Shown here in pieces: positions 7,922 through 17,969 of a stretch of DNA of 64,000 bases. The stretch's first letter is position 1; every line of letters starts with the position of its first letter. Where the stretch lies: contig JAFVOR010000053.1 in the NCBI GenBank assembly GCA_017505725.1, positions 35,379 to 99,378 on the forward strand. Reading direction: 5' to 3'. The position numbers and the translations under genes are program-made. The notes under the pieces are model-generated. The model saw only the letters and a program-made list of their open reading frames with translations. It was not told where the DNA came from and ran no database searches. This DNA is from Alistipes sp. Its GTDB lineage: Bacteria; Bacteroidota; Bacteroidia; Bacteroidales; Rikenellaceae.

Positions 7922-9835
7922 ATGAACAGCAAGTATGCATTGCCAAAGGATGGAGGTTTGATTGCCGACGCAGCATTCAAGGACCTCACGCAGCGCTACG
8001 AGAAGATCGCAACGCAAGCTTACGAAAGCGAGTACGAAGGTGTGCAGTATGTGGCTGATGCTATTGTAGCAGCCATCAAGGCACATCAGCAAGAGAAGCC
8101 TTTTGTGCTTGGACTCACCACAGGAAAGACCCCGATTGGTCTCTACCGCGAGTTGGTGAAGCGTTATCAGGCTGGCGAGGTTAGTTTCGCAAATGTTGCG
8201 GTATACAGCCTCGACGAGTTCTACCCTATCCTTCCGACCGTGAAGCAGAGTCGTAACTATCGCATCCGCGAGGAGTTGCTCAACCACATCGACATCCGTC
8301 CCGAGAATATCAACTTCCCTGACGGAACACTCGCTCGCGAGGAGTTGCCAGCATTCTGTGCAAACTACGGCAAGGAGAAGATCGACCTGATGATCATCGG
8401 CGTAGGTGAGCAGGGTCAGATCGGCTTCAACGAGGCCGGTTCGCACGCAAAGTCGAACACTCGTTTGGTGCAGCTCTCGTACAAGGCCCGTAAGGCACAG
8501 GCAAGTGGTTTCCACGGCTTGGAGCATACTCCAAAGATGGCCATCACAATGGGCATCAACACCATCCTGGGTGCCGAGCGCATCATCCTGATGGCGTGGG
8601 GTGAGGACAAGGCGACTATCGTAAACTCGATTGTCGAGGGTGAGGTGACCGACCAGATTCCTGCAACACATCTCCAGTTGCACGACAACATCGAGGTGGT
8701 TATCGACGAGGGTGCAGCATCGCAGCTCACCCGCGTGCAGACTCCTTGGCTGGTGGGCTCGTGCCAGTGGACTCCTAAGTTCACCCGCAAGGCTGTGGTG
8801 TGGTTGTGCGGCGTGGTTAACAAGCCAATCCTCAAGCTCACACACAAGGACTACATCGAAAATTCGCTCGGCGAGTTGCTCGAGCAGGGTCGCACCTACG
8901 ATCAGATCAATATCGATGTCTTCAACGACCTTCAGCACACCATCACAGGTTGGCCGGGCGGCAAGCCAAATGCTGACGACTCGACACGCCCTGTGAAGTC
9001 CACTCCATTCCCAAAGAATGTGCTTATCTTCTCGCCGCATCCTGATGACGATGTTATCTCTATGGGTGGTACATTCATCCGCCTCGTGGAGCAGGGTCAC
9101 AATGTGCACGTAGCATACGAGACATCGGGTAATGTGGCCGTACACGACGATGTAGTGTTGCAGAATATCGATGTTGCACACGAGTTGGGCTATGCCGACG
9201 ACTTTGCAAAGGTCGAGCAGATTATCAAGAGCAAGAAGGCGGGCGAGCCTGAGCCACGCGAGTTGCTCAACATCAAGGGAGCTTTGCGTCGTGCAGAGGC
9301 ACGCGCAGCAGTGCGTTCATTTGGTCTCAACCCTGACACCAACGCACACTTCCTCAACCTTCCGTTCTACGAGACCGGCGGCATCCGCAAGAGCCCGTTC
9401 ACCGAGGAGGATATCAACATCGTAGCGAAGTTGTTGCGCGAGGTGAAGCCTCACCAGATTTACGCTGCGGGCGACCTTTCGGACCCTCACGGAACACACC
9501 GCACCTGCATCGAGATTGTCCTTGAGGCTATCGAGGTGGTCAAGGATGACGAGTGGTTCAAGGAGTGCCACCTCTGGCTCTATCGTGGAGCTTGGATGGA
9601 GTGGGATCTCGGCTCGGTGGATATGGCAGTGCCACTCTCGCCTACCGAGATGATCGTGAAGCGTCACGCCATCTATCGTCACCTCTCGCAGAAGGATATC
9701 GTGCCATTCCCGGGCGACGACCCACGCGAGTTCTGGCAGCGCAGTGAGGACCGTACACAGACCACTGCAAATCAGTACAACGCCCTCGGTATGGCCGAGT
9801 ATCAGGCAATTGAAGTATTCGTAAAGATGTTTTAA
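7922..9835 (+). CDS. NagB-like domain fused to PIG-L/LmbE deacetylase domain
   Basis: 637 aa, two domains. Residues about 30-300 have the glucosamine-6-phosphate deaminase fold (phosphate loop GLTTGKTP; SLDEF at 96-100). However, where canonical NagB has G-x-D-G-H...N-E, this reads GEQGQIGFNE: Gln164 and Gln166 replace catalytic Asp and His, while Glu171 stays. Residues about 365-560 are a PIG-L-type zinc deacetylase: HPDDD (His373, Asp375, Asp376) and DPHGTH (His523, His526). Bacteroidota carry such fusions annotated as glucosamine-6-phosphate deaminase. Likely role: deacetylation of an amino-sugar phosphate, with a NagB domain of altered chemistry. It precedes nagB by 22 bases. Confidence 0.85.
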   Translation: MNSKYALPKDGGLIADAAFKDLTQRYEKIATQAYESEYEGVQYVADAIVAAIKAHQQEKPFVLGLTTGKTPIGLYRELVKRYQAGEVSFANVAVYSLDEFYPILPTVKQSRNYRIREELLNHIDIRPENINFPDGTLAREELPAFCANYGKEKIDLMIIGVGEQGQIGFNEAGSHAKSNTRLVQLSYKARKAQASGFHGLEHTPKMAITMGINTILGAERIILMAWGEDKATIVNSIVEGEVTDQIPATHLQLHDNIEVVIDEGAASQLTRVQTPWLVGSCQWTPKFTRKAVVWLCGVVNKPILKLTHKDYIENSLGELLEQGRTYDQINIDVFNDLQHTITGWPGGKPNADDSTRPVKSTPFPKNVLIFSPHPDDDVISMGGTFIRLVEQGHNVHVAYETSGNVAVHDDVVLQNIDVAHELGYADDFAKVEQIIKSKKAGEPEPRELLNIKGALRRAEARAAVRSFGLNPDTNAHFLNLPFYETGGIRKSPFTEEDINIVAKLLREVKPHQIYAAGDLSDPHGTHRTCIEIVLEAIEVVKDDEWFKECHLWLYRGAWMEWDLGSVDMAVPLSPTEMIVKRHAIYRHLSQKDIVPFPGDDPREFWQRSEDRTQTTANQYNALGMAEYQAIEVFVKMF

Positions 9836-9857
9836 CTATCAAAAATAAGAGAAAATT

Positions 9858-10646
9858 ATGAGACTTATCATTCAGGAGAATCAGCAGAATGCAGGCCGTT
9901 GGGCTGCAGAGTACATCGTTAAGCGCATCAACGAGAAGGAGGCGGCAGGTGGTCGTTTCGTACTCGGTTTGCCTACAGGTTCTACTCCACTCACTACCTA
10001 CGCTCACCTCATCGAGCTCTACAAGCAGGGTAAGGTATCGTTCAAGAATGTCGTAACATTCAATATGGACGAGTATGTAGGTTTGCCGGAGGAGCACCCT
10101 GAGAGCTACCACTCGTTTATGCACAACACCTTCTTCAAGCACGTTGACATCAACCCTGCAAACATCAACATCCTCAACGGTAACGCTCCGGACTTGGCAA
10201 AGGAGTGTGAGGAGTACGAGGCTAAGATTGTTGCAGCAGGCGGTATCGACCTCTTCTTGGGCGGTATTGGTGAGGACGGTCACTTGGCATTCAACGAGCC
10301 ATTCTCGTCACTCAACTCGCGCACTCGCGTGAAGACCTTGACATACGACACATTGCTCGTGAACTCGCGTTTCTTCGACAACGATGTTAACAAGGTGCCT
10401 AAGCAGGCTATGTCGGTGGGTGTTGCTACCGTATTGGCTGCTAAGGAGGTTATCATCCTCGCATTCGGTCACAAGAAGGCTATGGCTTTGCACCACTGCA
10501 TCGAGGGTGCTTACTCGCACGTCTACACAGCTTCGGCTATTCAGACTCACCCTCGTGGCATCGTAGTCTGCGACGAGCCTGCAACCGTAGAGTTGAAGGT
10601 GGGTACCTACCGCTACTTTATGGATATCGAGAAGGACAACTTGTAG
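9858..10646 (+). CDS. nagB: Glucosamine-6-phosphate deaminase
   Basis: 262 aa cytoplasmic enzyme converting glucosamine-6-phosphate to fructose-6-phosphate and ammonia. All catalytic positions are present: NMDEY (Asp71), [10 protein letters not shown] (Asp140, His142, Glu147), and phosphate loop GLPTGSTP. The length is typical. It directly follows the NagB-like/PIG-L fusion, so the pair would turn N-acetylglucosamine-type phosphates into glycolytic sugar. A hairpin follows the stop codon. Confidence 0.95.
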   Translation: MRLIIQENQQNAGRWAAEYIVKRINEKEAAGGRFVLGLPTGSTPLTTYAHLIELYKQGKVSFKNVVTFNMDEYVGLPEEHPESYHSFMHNTFFKHVDINPANINILNGNAPDLAKECEEYEAKIVAAGGIDLFLGGIGEDGHLAFNEPFSSLNSRTRVKTLTYDTLLVNSRFFDNDVNKVPKQAMSVGVATVLAAKEVIILAFGHKKAMALHHCIEGAYSHVYTASAIQTHPRGIVVCDEPATVELKVGTYRYFMDIEKDNL

Positions 10647-10670
10647 TCTTTGTCGGATATACAACAGATG

Positions 10671-10701
10671 GAAACGGACGAGAATTACTCTCGTCCGTTT
10701 C
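10671..10701. terminator. Hairpin between convergent nagB and a membrane-protein gene
   Basis: A perfect 13-bp stem (GAAACGGACGAGA paired with TCTCGTCCGTTTC) with a 5-base loop. The stop codon of the minus-strand gene (10687-10685) lies in the loop, so the hairpin overlaps its last codons. The tail TGTTACCC is not T-rich, so termination strength is uncertain. Confidence 0.6.
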
Positions 10702-11005
10702 TGTTACCCATAAAGAGGTCTGCAATAGCAAATAGTCGTTGCAGTGCCGAGTTGACAATCTTGGCCACATCGTAGATCACCCCCAGATGCTCCTCGGTTT
10801 GGCGGATGGTTTGGCGAAGCGATACCTTATATATAATAGTGGCTATAATGGCGAAGACCACTCCCACAATCAGGCAGGGATAGAATATCGACCCCATAAT
10901 CCCCGCCAACCACACCACAATCGCTGCCACAAAGAGCAATGCAGCCACCAGTGCCGCCAAAACAACGATGGTGAGAGCTGCGAAGAGTGAATGATGCTCC
11001 TGCAT
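10685..11005 (-). CDS. Small integral membrane protein of unknown function
   Basis: 106 aa. Two or three hydrophobic segments (residues about 8-35 and 38-62), then an amphipathic region rich in Gln/Glu and a basic end (NRNGRE). No family assigned; it resembles the small membrane proteins (phage-holin-like or DUF) that often sit beside YtxH proteins. It lies 5 bases downstream of the YtxH-like gene and is surely co-transcribed. Envelope-stress association is inference only. Confidence 0.6.
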   Translation of the reverse strand: MQEHHSLFAALTIVVLAALVAALLFVAAIVVWLAGIMGSIFYPCLIVGVVFAIIATIIYKVSLRQTIRQTEEHLGVIYDVAKIVNSALQRLFAIADLFMGNRNGRE

Positions 11006-11010
11006 TGCTG

Positions 11011-11205
11011 CTATTTTTTATCGCAATCACACTCTGCTGCCCCACTGTGACACGCCGAGCGCATCTTCTCGACCTCCTCCTCGATAAAATCGCGCACCAA
11101 ACTGCGCATCTCTGCTCCCGTCTTTGGCGTGAAGGCAAGAGCCAACGCCGAGCCAATCACCATTCCTCCCAACATCGAGAGGATTGTCATTGTTGTCTGT
11201 TTCAT
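11011..11205 (-). CDS. YtxH domain-containing small protein
   Basis: 64 aa. An N-terminal membrane segment with GGMVIGSALALAF is followed by TPKTGAEMRSLVRDF, the typical YtxH pattern, and then an acidic helix. The C-terminal end is Cys-rich (CHSGAAECDCDKK), which is unusual for the family and could bind metal. It is the first gene of a two-gene unit. Family members are membrane-anchored and often stress-linked; no activity is known. Confidence 0.75.
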   Translation of the reverse strand: MKQTTMTILSMLGGMVIGSALALAFTPKTGAEMRSLVRDFIEEEVEKMRSACHSGAAECDCDKK

Positions 11206-11330
11206 AGTTGTAGTTTTTTAGCTTTTTTATACTTTTATTACTTCACCCTACAACATTGCAAAATACACGCCAAAAAAGAGAGGAGAGTCGACATTTTCGA
11301 CCCTCCTCGTTCACTTTAAAATAGACAACA

Positions 11331-14204
11331 CTACCAGCTGATTGGCTGGATGTAGGTGACACCGAAGTTGTCAGTCACGCGCACCTCGCCCGAGCGAACG
11401 CCCTCGGTAGGTGTCACGCGGAACATAAACGGAACCTTCGCAGGCTTGGAGTAGTTACGCTCAGTCTTACCGAGTTTCTGCTCGCTATGCTGTGCATAAA
11501 TCTTCAGGTAGTCGAGGTCGTGCTCCTTGGTCAAAAGCTGCATATCGGCAACCTTAACACCATTCTCCCACCACTCAGGAGTGCTCCACGACTCAGCGTG
11601 GTTCCAGATGATAGCCTTGAGGTATTGGCTGCTTGTGCGTACAGGGCTGTAGATACGAATCTGATGGTTGCGATCCTCACCTACGGTCTTGTAGTACCAC
11701 TGCATCGAGTCGCCATTGACCTCTGCAACCACATATCCGTTAGGTGTACCATCGGTGTTCAACTCACGATTGAGGCGAATCTGACCGATGCATCGTCCAA
11801 CAACAATCGACTCGATATTCTTCAACGGCTCATACTTCTTGTCCGAAGCCAGCGCATAGTTGAAGTGGTAGTTCTGGTGGATATGACCCGACCAAGCGTA
11901 GACCTTGTTGTACTGAGCAAGAAGCGCGGTGTACTTATCGTAGTTCACATTCTTCTCATTGTAGCTCTTACGCTCCTTGAATAGTGGTGCGTGGGAGCAA
12001 ACCACGATGGTAGACTCCTTCGGAACGAACTTCAAATCGTTCTCGAGCCACTTGAGGGTGTGCTCCTCCAGACCCTCCTTATAGTGAGCCTTGTCCGATG
12101 CACGACGATAGTCGATGCTGTTGACCACCACGAAGTGCATCTTGCCAATATTGAACGAGTAGTTTTCAGGTGCGAGGTAGGCCTCGAAATATGGAACACC
12201 CAACTTCGAGTCGAAGAGTGTGCGCTGGTCGACATCGTGATTACCGATGACGCTGATCATTGGCAACGACGCCTTGCCCAAGACATCCACATAGTCGTCG
12301 TATGCCCACATCCAGTTGTAGACAAGGTCGCCGAGGCAGATTGCATACATCTGCTTGCCCTCCTTCTCCTGCAAAGCCTTCACATCGGTGAGAATCTTAT
12401 CGCGGAAGCGCTCTGTCGACTTATCGGTTTTGAGACCACGAGTCTGAGGGTCGCCGATCATCGCAAGCACAAAGTTGTCGCTTGCATTCTCGCGCTTGTT
12501 GACGACAAAGTCTGCACGCGCAGCAATCGAGTAACGAAGCACTCGGCGGAAGAACTGCGGACGATTGTCACGCATTGGAGCCTCGTAAGCAGCAAGCACC
12601 GAGATGGTTACAAAGCGAACCTTCTTCATATCGCTCTTCATCTGGTACTCACCATTGACATTTGTCTTGACACACTGCTCGCCGTCGCTCACCACTACAC
12701 CCTCAACAGGCATACCGGTGTTGTCGGTGATGCGACCAAAGATGTTAGTGCCATCCTGCAACGGCTTGACAGCCTTCGCCATATCGTCGTAACGCTTGCC
12801 AACAACATCAGCAGTGCGGTGGTAGCCAACAATCGACTTCGAACGCGATGTAACAGCACCAGCGAACTTACCCATATTACCGCAGTCGATTACACGAGCC
12901 TTAACCACCGGCTTACCCTTGTCGGCACGGCCCGAGACATAACCCACAACTCCTGCGGTGCAAGCATACTTATAAGTAGACTTATTTACGATTTGAGCAT
13001 AGTTCATACAGTCACGAACCACAGCGCCACGAGTAAGGCCCTTGCGCGACTGAATCACCGCACCGATACCACCGGCCCAACCGGCATTCTGCTGATTCTC
13101 GCTGGTAACTGCACCAAAGTTCGAGCAGTTACAGATGTAAGGGTTGACTACCGAATAGGCGAAGATACCGCCTACATAAGCTCCGGCCGACACATTGCCG
13201 AGAACCTTGCCATAGTTGTTGCAGTTTACGATATTCATAGGTGAGTTTGGACGAGCAATAATACCCGCAACCCAAGCCTCCTGTGCGCCAGAAACCGAGA
13301 CTGCACCGAAGTTGTCGCAGCAGAGAATATCGACATTCGACCAACCGGTAATACCACCGAGACGGCAGTAGCCCTTGACCTTAGGTGTAGTGATAGGCAT
13401 ACCTACAGCCACCACATTACCACGGTTGACACAATACTTTACGGTGAGCTTTGCAGCCTCGCCCACGATACCGCCGATATTGTTGCTCGGATAGTCACCC
13501 ATAAATGAAACATTACCCGAGTTCTCGCAGCAGGAGATTGTTGCGCCACTCAAGAACTTGCCATAGCAGGTACCCACAAGACCTCCAAGACGAAGGCTCA
13601 TACCGCCAGCGTGCTTCGTAAAGTTGAAGCGCGAGGAGATGTTACCCGTATTCTTACACTTGTAAACGATATTAAGGTTGTGTGCAGCAATAGCTCCGAT
13701 ATAGACCTGCTTGTAGGCCTCCTCGCCAATGTGCTCGATGTTACCATTGTTCACACAGTTGATAATCTGACCACGGTTGACGCAGACAAGGAATGTCACG
13801 AACTCGGTTTTGTCATTCATCGCAGTCTTGACCGAAAGAAGACAGCTGCTGTCGATGGTGAGGTTCTTGAGCACACCCTTCGTTCCAAGGCTATGGATGA
13901 GAGCGCCCTTGGTGTTCCAGTTGTAGAGCTTGTGGCCACAACCATCAATCACGCCATCGTACTTGAGGATCTTAGGGAACTTCTTGCCCTTCTTCATATC
14001 GATGTCGGCATCGAAGCACACCTCACCCTTCTCGTTGAGCCACATCGAGATGTCGGCCTCCTTATTTACCGCCTTAGCAAAGGCGAGCAACTCCTTGTAG
14101 TTCGATATCGCCTCGGCAGATGCCACTACAACGACACACAAGGAGAGAATCAATGATAGGAAAAATCTTCTCATTCTTTTTTTTAAGTTTGTTGGTTTAT
14201 TCAT
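11331..14204 (-). CDS. Exported calcineurin-type metallophosphoesterase with GLUG-like N-terminal region
   Basis: 957 aa. The signal peptide is near residues 11-30; the start could be the ATG at 14204 or, as well suited, at 14174 (MRRFFLSLILSLC). Residues about 40-465 hold repeated Gly-Ala/Val-Val units with N-C-x-N-x-G motifs (e.g. CCENSGNVSF, CVNRGNVVAVG), suggesting a beta-solenoid. About 478-540 is a carboxypeptidase-regulatory-like domain (GRITDNTGMPVEGVVVSDG). About 570-800 is the phosphoesterase: GDPQ, CLGDLVYN, GNHDVD, CSHAP, SGHIHQ. The rest matches the usual C-terminal accessory domain. Substrate unknown. It is preceded by a terminator, so may have its own weak promoter. Confidence 0.85.
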   Translation of the reverse strand: MNKPTNLKKRMRRFFLSLILSLCVVVVASAEAISNYKELLAFAKAVNKEADISMWLNEKGEVCFDADIDMKKGKKFPKILKYDGVIDGCGHKLYNWNTKGALIHSLGTKGVLKNLTIDSSCLLSVKTAMNDKTEFVTFLVCVNRGQIINCVNNGNIEHIGEEAYKQVYIGAIAAHNLNIVYKCKNTGNISSRFNFTKHAGGMSLRLGGLVGTCYGKFLSGATISCCENSGNVSFMGDYPSNNIGGIVGEAAKLTVKYCVNRGNVVAVGMPITTPKVKGYCRLGGITGWSNVDILCCDNFGAVSVSGAQEAWVAGIIARPNSPMNIVNCNNYGKVLGNVSAGAYVGGIFAYSVVNPYICNCSNFGAVTSENQQNAGWAGGIGAVIQSRKGLTRGAVVRDCMNYAQIVNKSTYKYACTAGVVGYVSGRADKGKPVVKARVIDCGNMGKFAGAVTSRSKSIVGYHRTADVVGKRYDDMAKAVKPLQDGTNIFGRITDNTGMPVEGVVVSDGEQCVKTNVNGEYQMKSDMKKVRFVTISVLAAYEAPMRDNRPQFFRRVLRYSIAARADFVVNKRENASDNFVLAMIGDPQTRGLKTDKSTERFRDKILTDVKALQEKEGKQMYAICLGDLVYNWMWAYDDYVDVLGKASLPMISVIGNHDVDQRTLFDSKLGVPYFEAYLAPENYSFNIGKMHFVVVNSIDYRRASDKAHYKEGLEEHTLKWLENDLKFVPKESTIVVCSHAPLFKERKSYNEKNVNYDKYTALLAQYNKVYAWSGHIHQNYHFNYALASDKKYEPLKNIESIVVGRCIGQIRLNRELNTDGTPNGYVVAEVNGDSMQWYYKTVGEDRNHQIRIYSPVRTSSQYLKAIIWNHAESWSTPEWWENGVKVADMQLLTKEHDLDYLKIYAQHSEQKLGKTERNYSKPAKVPFMFRVTPTEGVRSGEVRVTDNFGVTYIQPISW

Positions 14205-14206
14205 TC

Positions 14207-14243
14207 GAAAAAGCGAGACCCATAGCCACAGGACTCGCTTTTA
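14207..14243 (-). terminator. Terminator after gcvH
   Basis: On the minus strand, AAAAGCGAG...CTCGCTTTT forms a 9-bp stem around a 16-base loop, ending in a T run. It separates gcvH from the metallophosphoesterase gene. Confidence 0.6.
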
Positions 14244-14255
14244 TAGATCTGTTTA

Positions 14256-14639
14256 CTACTTTGCAATGAATGCTGCATAGTCGTCAGCCGACAACAACGC
14301 CTCGACCTCCTCCGGAGCAGACATCTTGATCTTCACCATCCAGCCCTCGCCATAAGGGTCGCTATTGACGAGTGCAGGGTCGGCATCGATTGCAGGGTTC
14401 ACCTCTACAACCTCACCCGACACAGGGGTGAATGCGTCAGAAACGGTCTTCACCGCCTCGATTGTACCAAAGATATCGCCGGCAGCCAAGGTCTCACCCT
14501 CGGTCTGGATATCGACAAATACGATATCGCCCAACTCGCTCTGAGCAAAATCGGTGATACCAACATAGGCGTACTCGCCCTCTACTCGACACCACTCGTG
14601 GTCGTTCGAATACTTCAATTCAGCAGGAATGTTTGACAT
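14256..14639 (-). CDS. gcvH: Glycine cleavage system H protein
   Basis: 127 aa lipoyl carrier that shuttles the aminomethyl group between P and T proteins. The start at 14639 gives [16 protein letters not shown], the family N-terminus; the upstream open frame is AT-rich leader. The lipoylation site is Lys64 in [12 protein letters not shown]. gcvT lies about 27 kb away; gcvP and lpd are not in the window. The approximately 100-base gap to birA contains AAATTAAAAATT microrepeats. Confidence 0.95.
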   Translation of the reverse strand: MSNIPAELKYSNDHEWCRVEGEYAYVGITDFAQSELGDIVFVDIQTEGETLAAGDIFGTIEAVKTVSDAFTPVSGEVVEVNPAIDADPALVNSDPYGEGWMVKIKMSAPEEVEALLSADDYAAFIAK

Positions 14640-14740
14640 AGTCTTATCTAAATTAAAAAATTGAAAATGCAAAATTAAAAATTTTATCAGCAGAGCCAGG
14701 GTCTTTAGAGAAAAACTACCTACTCTTGATACAAAGATAA

Positions 14741-15499
<759 letters not shown>

Positions 15500-15501
15500 A
15501 A

Positions 15502-16980
15502 TTAGCCCAAGAATACTCCGTTTTCTAGTAATACTTTACGAAGGTGCGTAGGGTCGATATTTCGAGGTGTTATACCACCCTTCACAGCAAGAGCCGCAGC
15601 AACACCTACTGCCTGACCCATAGCCATACAAGGCGGCATCACTCGTACCGCACCCGCAGCATCCGAAGTGGCCGAGAGCGCACGACCCGCAACAAGCAGA
15701 TTATCTACCACTTGCGGCACCAAAGTGCGATATGGAACGCCATACCAACGGCCATTTTTCACGGTTATATACTCGGTGGAGTTGTCCGACAAGCGGCCGT
15801 GAACATCCACAGAGTTGGATGCCACCAGCACCGCATCATCCGACACCACGCCATTGAGGAGGTCATCCACCTGAAGGATATAGTCGCCCAATATATGTCG
15901 TGACTCGCGTATTCCCAGGGTTGAACCTGTGCATTTCAGCGTAGCATTCTTGCAACCTGGCACATACTTGTGGAAGAAATCCATAACCATATTCACCTGA
16001 CGACGGCCCTCAATCTCACCTCGGGTGAGATCCTCTGAGGAGGTGGCATCCACCCTCGCGATACGGGTGGTATTCACCGCCCACTCATCGTCGCGAACCC
16101 CCTTGTAGATATTTACCGAGCGACGCGAGATGTCCCAATCGCCATTCTCGACAGCCTTCAGCACGTGCCAATGGAGCGCACGATGGCTCACTCCATCGAT
16201 CTTGCGGAAGGTGTGGAGTTTCGACTCTACATCCCTCTCGAGCAGGCGCGAATCGACATTATTGATGTGGAAGAAGAGCGTCGATGGCTGAACTCGACCT
16301 GTTCGTGGATTACCAAACTCGGTTGGCACACCCGCTCTGGCAGCATAGTCGCCATCGCCCGTGCAGTCAATCACAACCTTCGCCTTAACCGCCTCCAAAC
16401 CACTCTTTGTCAGGATAACCGCTCCTGAGGCCTTGTTATCCGAGAGTATCGCATTGACGAAGTTGGCGTGGAATAGCACCTTGACACCCGCCTCGGCACA
16501 CATCGTATCCAAGACGTACTTCAGAGTCTCGGCATCGAATGGTGTGAGGTGGTCGTGACCATCGGTAATCCACGCCGAGTAGCAGGTGGTCTTGCGGATT
16601 CCGCTCGGATGCAATGCACCCCCAAGCGCAACCATTCTGTCTACAATCTCCTCGAATATACCCTTGATAATCATCTGCTCACCAGTGGTATCGTAGCAGG
16701 TCATAAATGGAGCGACCACACCAAGTGTCGCCATACCACCCAATGCACCACCCTGCTCAACAATCATCACCTTCACGCCCTGACGAGCAGCAGCGATGGC
16801 AGCACACACTCCCGCAGGACCGCCGCCAAGCACCAGCACCTGTGTTTCATACGACTCTTTGATATTGCCCGCTTTGAGCGACGAAGGAGTAAAAGGGGTT
16901 GTGCAACCTCCCAAAAAGCCCATTGCCGCACCACCAACAAGCAACCCTCCAGCCGTTGACAAAAAGTCTCTTCTATCCAT
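15502..16980 (-). CDS. Tat-exported FAD-dependent oxidoreductase
   Basis: 492 aa from ATG 16980. The N-terminus MDRRDFLSTAGGLLVGG has the twin-arginine pattern (RRDFL), and a lipobox-like LGGC (Cys26) suggests lipid anchoring after Tat export. The FAD Rossmann motif is LGGGPAGVCAA from residue 51, and the C-terminal part has the ATSDAAGAVRVMPPCMAMG motif of the PF12831-type FAD_oxidored family. Substrate unknown; relatives are often near sugar-degradation genes. It sits between dapD (19 bases upstream) and birA (2 bases downstream), a context that does not explain it. Confidence 0.8.
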   Translation of the reverse strand: MDRRDFLSTAGGLLVGGAAMGFLGGCTTPFTPSSLKAGNIKESYETQVLVLGGGPAGVCAAIAAARQGVKVMIVEQGGALGGMATLGVVAPFMTCYDTTGEQMIIKGIFEEIVDRMVALGGALHPSGIRKTTCYSAWITDGHDHLTPFDAETLKYVLDTMCAEAGVKVLFHANFVNAILSDNKASGAVILTKSGLEAVKAKVVIDCTGDGDYAARAGVPTEFGNPRTGRVQPSTLFFHINNVDSRLLERDVESKLHTFRKIDGVSHRALHWHVLKAVENGDWDISRRSVNIYKGVRDDEWAVNTTRIARVDATSSEDLTRGEIEGRRQVNMVMDFFHKYVPGCKNATLKCTGSTLGIRESRHILGDYILQVDDLLNGVVSDDAVLVASNSVDVHGRLSDNSTEYITVKNGRWYGVPYRTLVPQVVDNLLVAGRALSATSDAAGAVRVMPPCMAMGQAVGVAAALAVKGGITPRNIDPTHLRKVLLENGVFLG

Positions 16981-16999
16981 TGTTTTTTCTCTTTTTAGA

Positions 17000-17833
17000 T
17001 TATGCCTGCACACCGAAGTCACGAAGGGCGTCGTTCAGCGTGGTCTTCTTGTCAGTAGACTCCTTGCGCTTGCCGATGATGAGAGCGCACGCCACATTGA
17101 ACTCTCCCGCAGGAAATTTCTTTGGATAGGTGCCCGGGATAACTACCGAGCGAGCAGGAACATAGCCCTTGTAGGTGACAGGCTCGTCGCCCGTAACATC
17201 GATGATGTGGGTTGAGCCGGTAATAACGGTGTTCGAGCCGATAACCGCCTCACGACAGATGTGAGCACCCTCAACGATGATGGCACGCGAGCCGATAAAG
17301 CAGTTGTCCTCGATGATTACCGGAGAGGCCTGCACAGGCTCCAATACGCCACCGATGCCGACACCTCCCGAGAGGTGAACATTCTTGCCAATCTGGGCGC
17401 ACGAACCTACTGTAGCCCAAGTGTCGACCATTGTTCCCGAATCGACATAGGCACCAATATTGACATACGATGGCATAAGCACCGCACCCGGTGCGATGTA
17501 TGCTCCATAGCGCGCAATAGCGTGAGGCACAACACGCACGCCAAGTTGCTCGTAGTCGTGCTTGAGGTCAATCTTGTCGTACCACTCCAACTCACCCGCA
17601 CGCATAGTACGCATAGTCTGGATCGGGAAGTACATAATAATTGCCTTCTTCACCCACTCGTTCACCTGCCACTCGCTATTCTCCAAATCGATTGGCTCGG
17701 CGGTGCGAAGCTCGCCCTTGTCGACAGCCTCAACAACGGTGCGAATCACCTCGCGCACACTCTCCTCATTGAGCATTGCGCGATTCTCCCACGCCTGCTC
17801 CACTACTGCTTTAAGTTCCAAAAATTTGCTCAT
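17000..17833 (-). CDS. dapD: Tetrahydrodipicolinate N-succinyltransferase
   Basis: 277 aa from ATG 17833 (MSKFLELKAVVEQAWENR). Uses succinyl-CoA to acylate tetrahydrodipicolinate in the succinylase branch of lysine and meso-diaminopimelate synthesis. The left-handed beta-helix hexapeptide pattern is clear (IGAYVDSGTMVDTWATVGS, IEDNCFIGSRAIIVEGA), with the C-terminal GTYPKKFPAGEFNVACALI typical of DapD. First gene of the dapD-oxidoreductase-birA-gcvH run. Confidence 0.95.
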   Translation of the reverse strand: MSKFLELKAVVEQAWENRAMLNEESVREVIRTVVEAVDKGELRTAEPIDLENSEWQVNEWVKKAIIMYFPIQTMRTMRAGELEWYDKIDLKHDYEQLGVRVVPHAIARYGAYIAPGAVLMPSYVNIGAYVDSGTMVDTWATVGSCAQIGKNVHLSGGVGIGGVLEPVQASPVIIEDNCFIGSRAIIVEGAHICREAVIGSNTVITGSTHIIDVTGDEPVTYKGYVPARSVVIPGTYPKKFPAGEFNVACALIIGKRKESTDKKTTLNDALRDFGVQA

Positions 17834-17860
17834 ATTGTATTTTGTTTTGTTTCTTTTCTG

Positions 17861-17868
17861 CAAAGATA
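17861..17868 (-). promoter_or_regulatory. -7 element of the dapD promoter
   Basis: TATCTTTG on the minus strand, 27 bases before the start. No TTTG is found at the right distance, because a family-B repeat starts at 17880 and occupies the expected -33 position. Confidence 0.5.
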
Positions 17869-17879
17869 CGAAAAAACGG

Positions 17880-17969
17880 AACCGACGATGCGGAGCGAGC
17901 GAAAAAAAGTAAATTAAATTTACATTTTTTCCGAGCCGCGAGGAGGAAAAGCCTGCGAAGCAGGATTAA
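17880..17969. repeat. Family-B dispersed repeat, copy 2
   Basis: Begins AACCGACGATGCGGAGCGAG and ends GCCTGCGAAGCAGGATTAA, sharing both ends with the copies at 6972, 19399 and 23120. Its middle is AT-rich, with AAATTTACATTTTTT replacing the usual GCAAACTTGTTTGC palindrome. Confidence 0.7.

Noticed and set aside
11206-11330. Small RNA or gene between the YtxH gene and the metallophosphoesterase
   Set aside because: About 125 bases of AT-rich DNA with no clear hairpin, promoter or frame.
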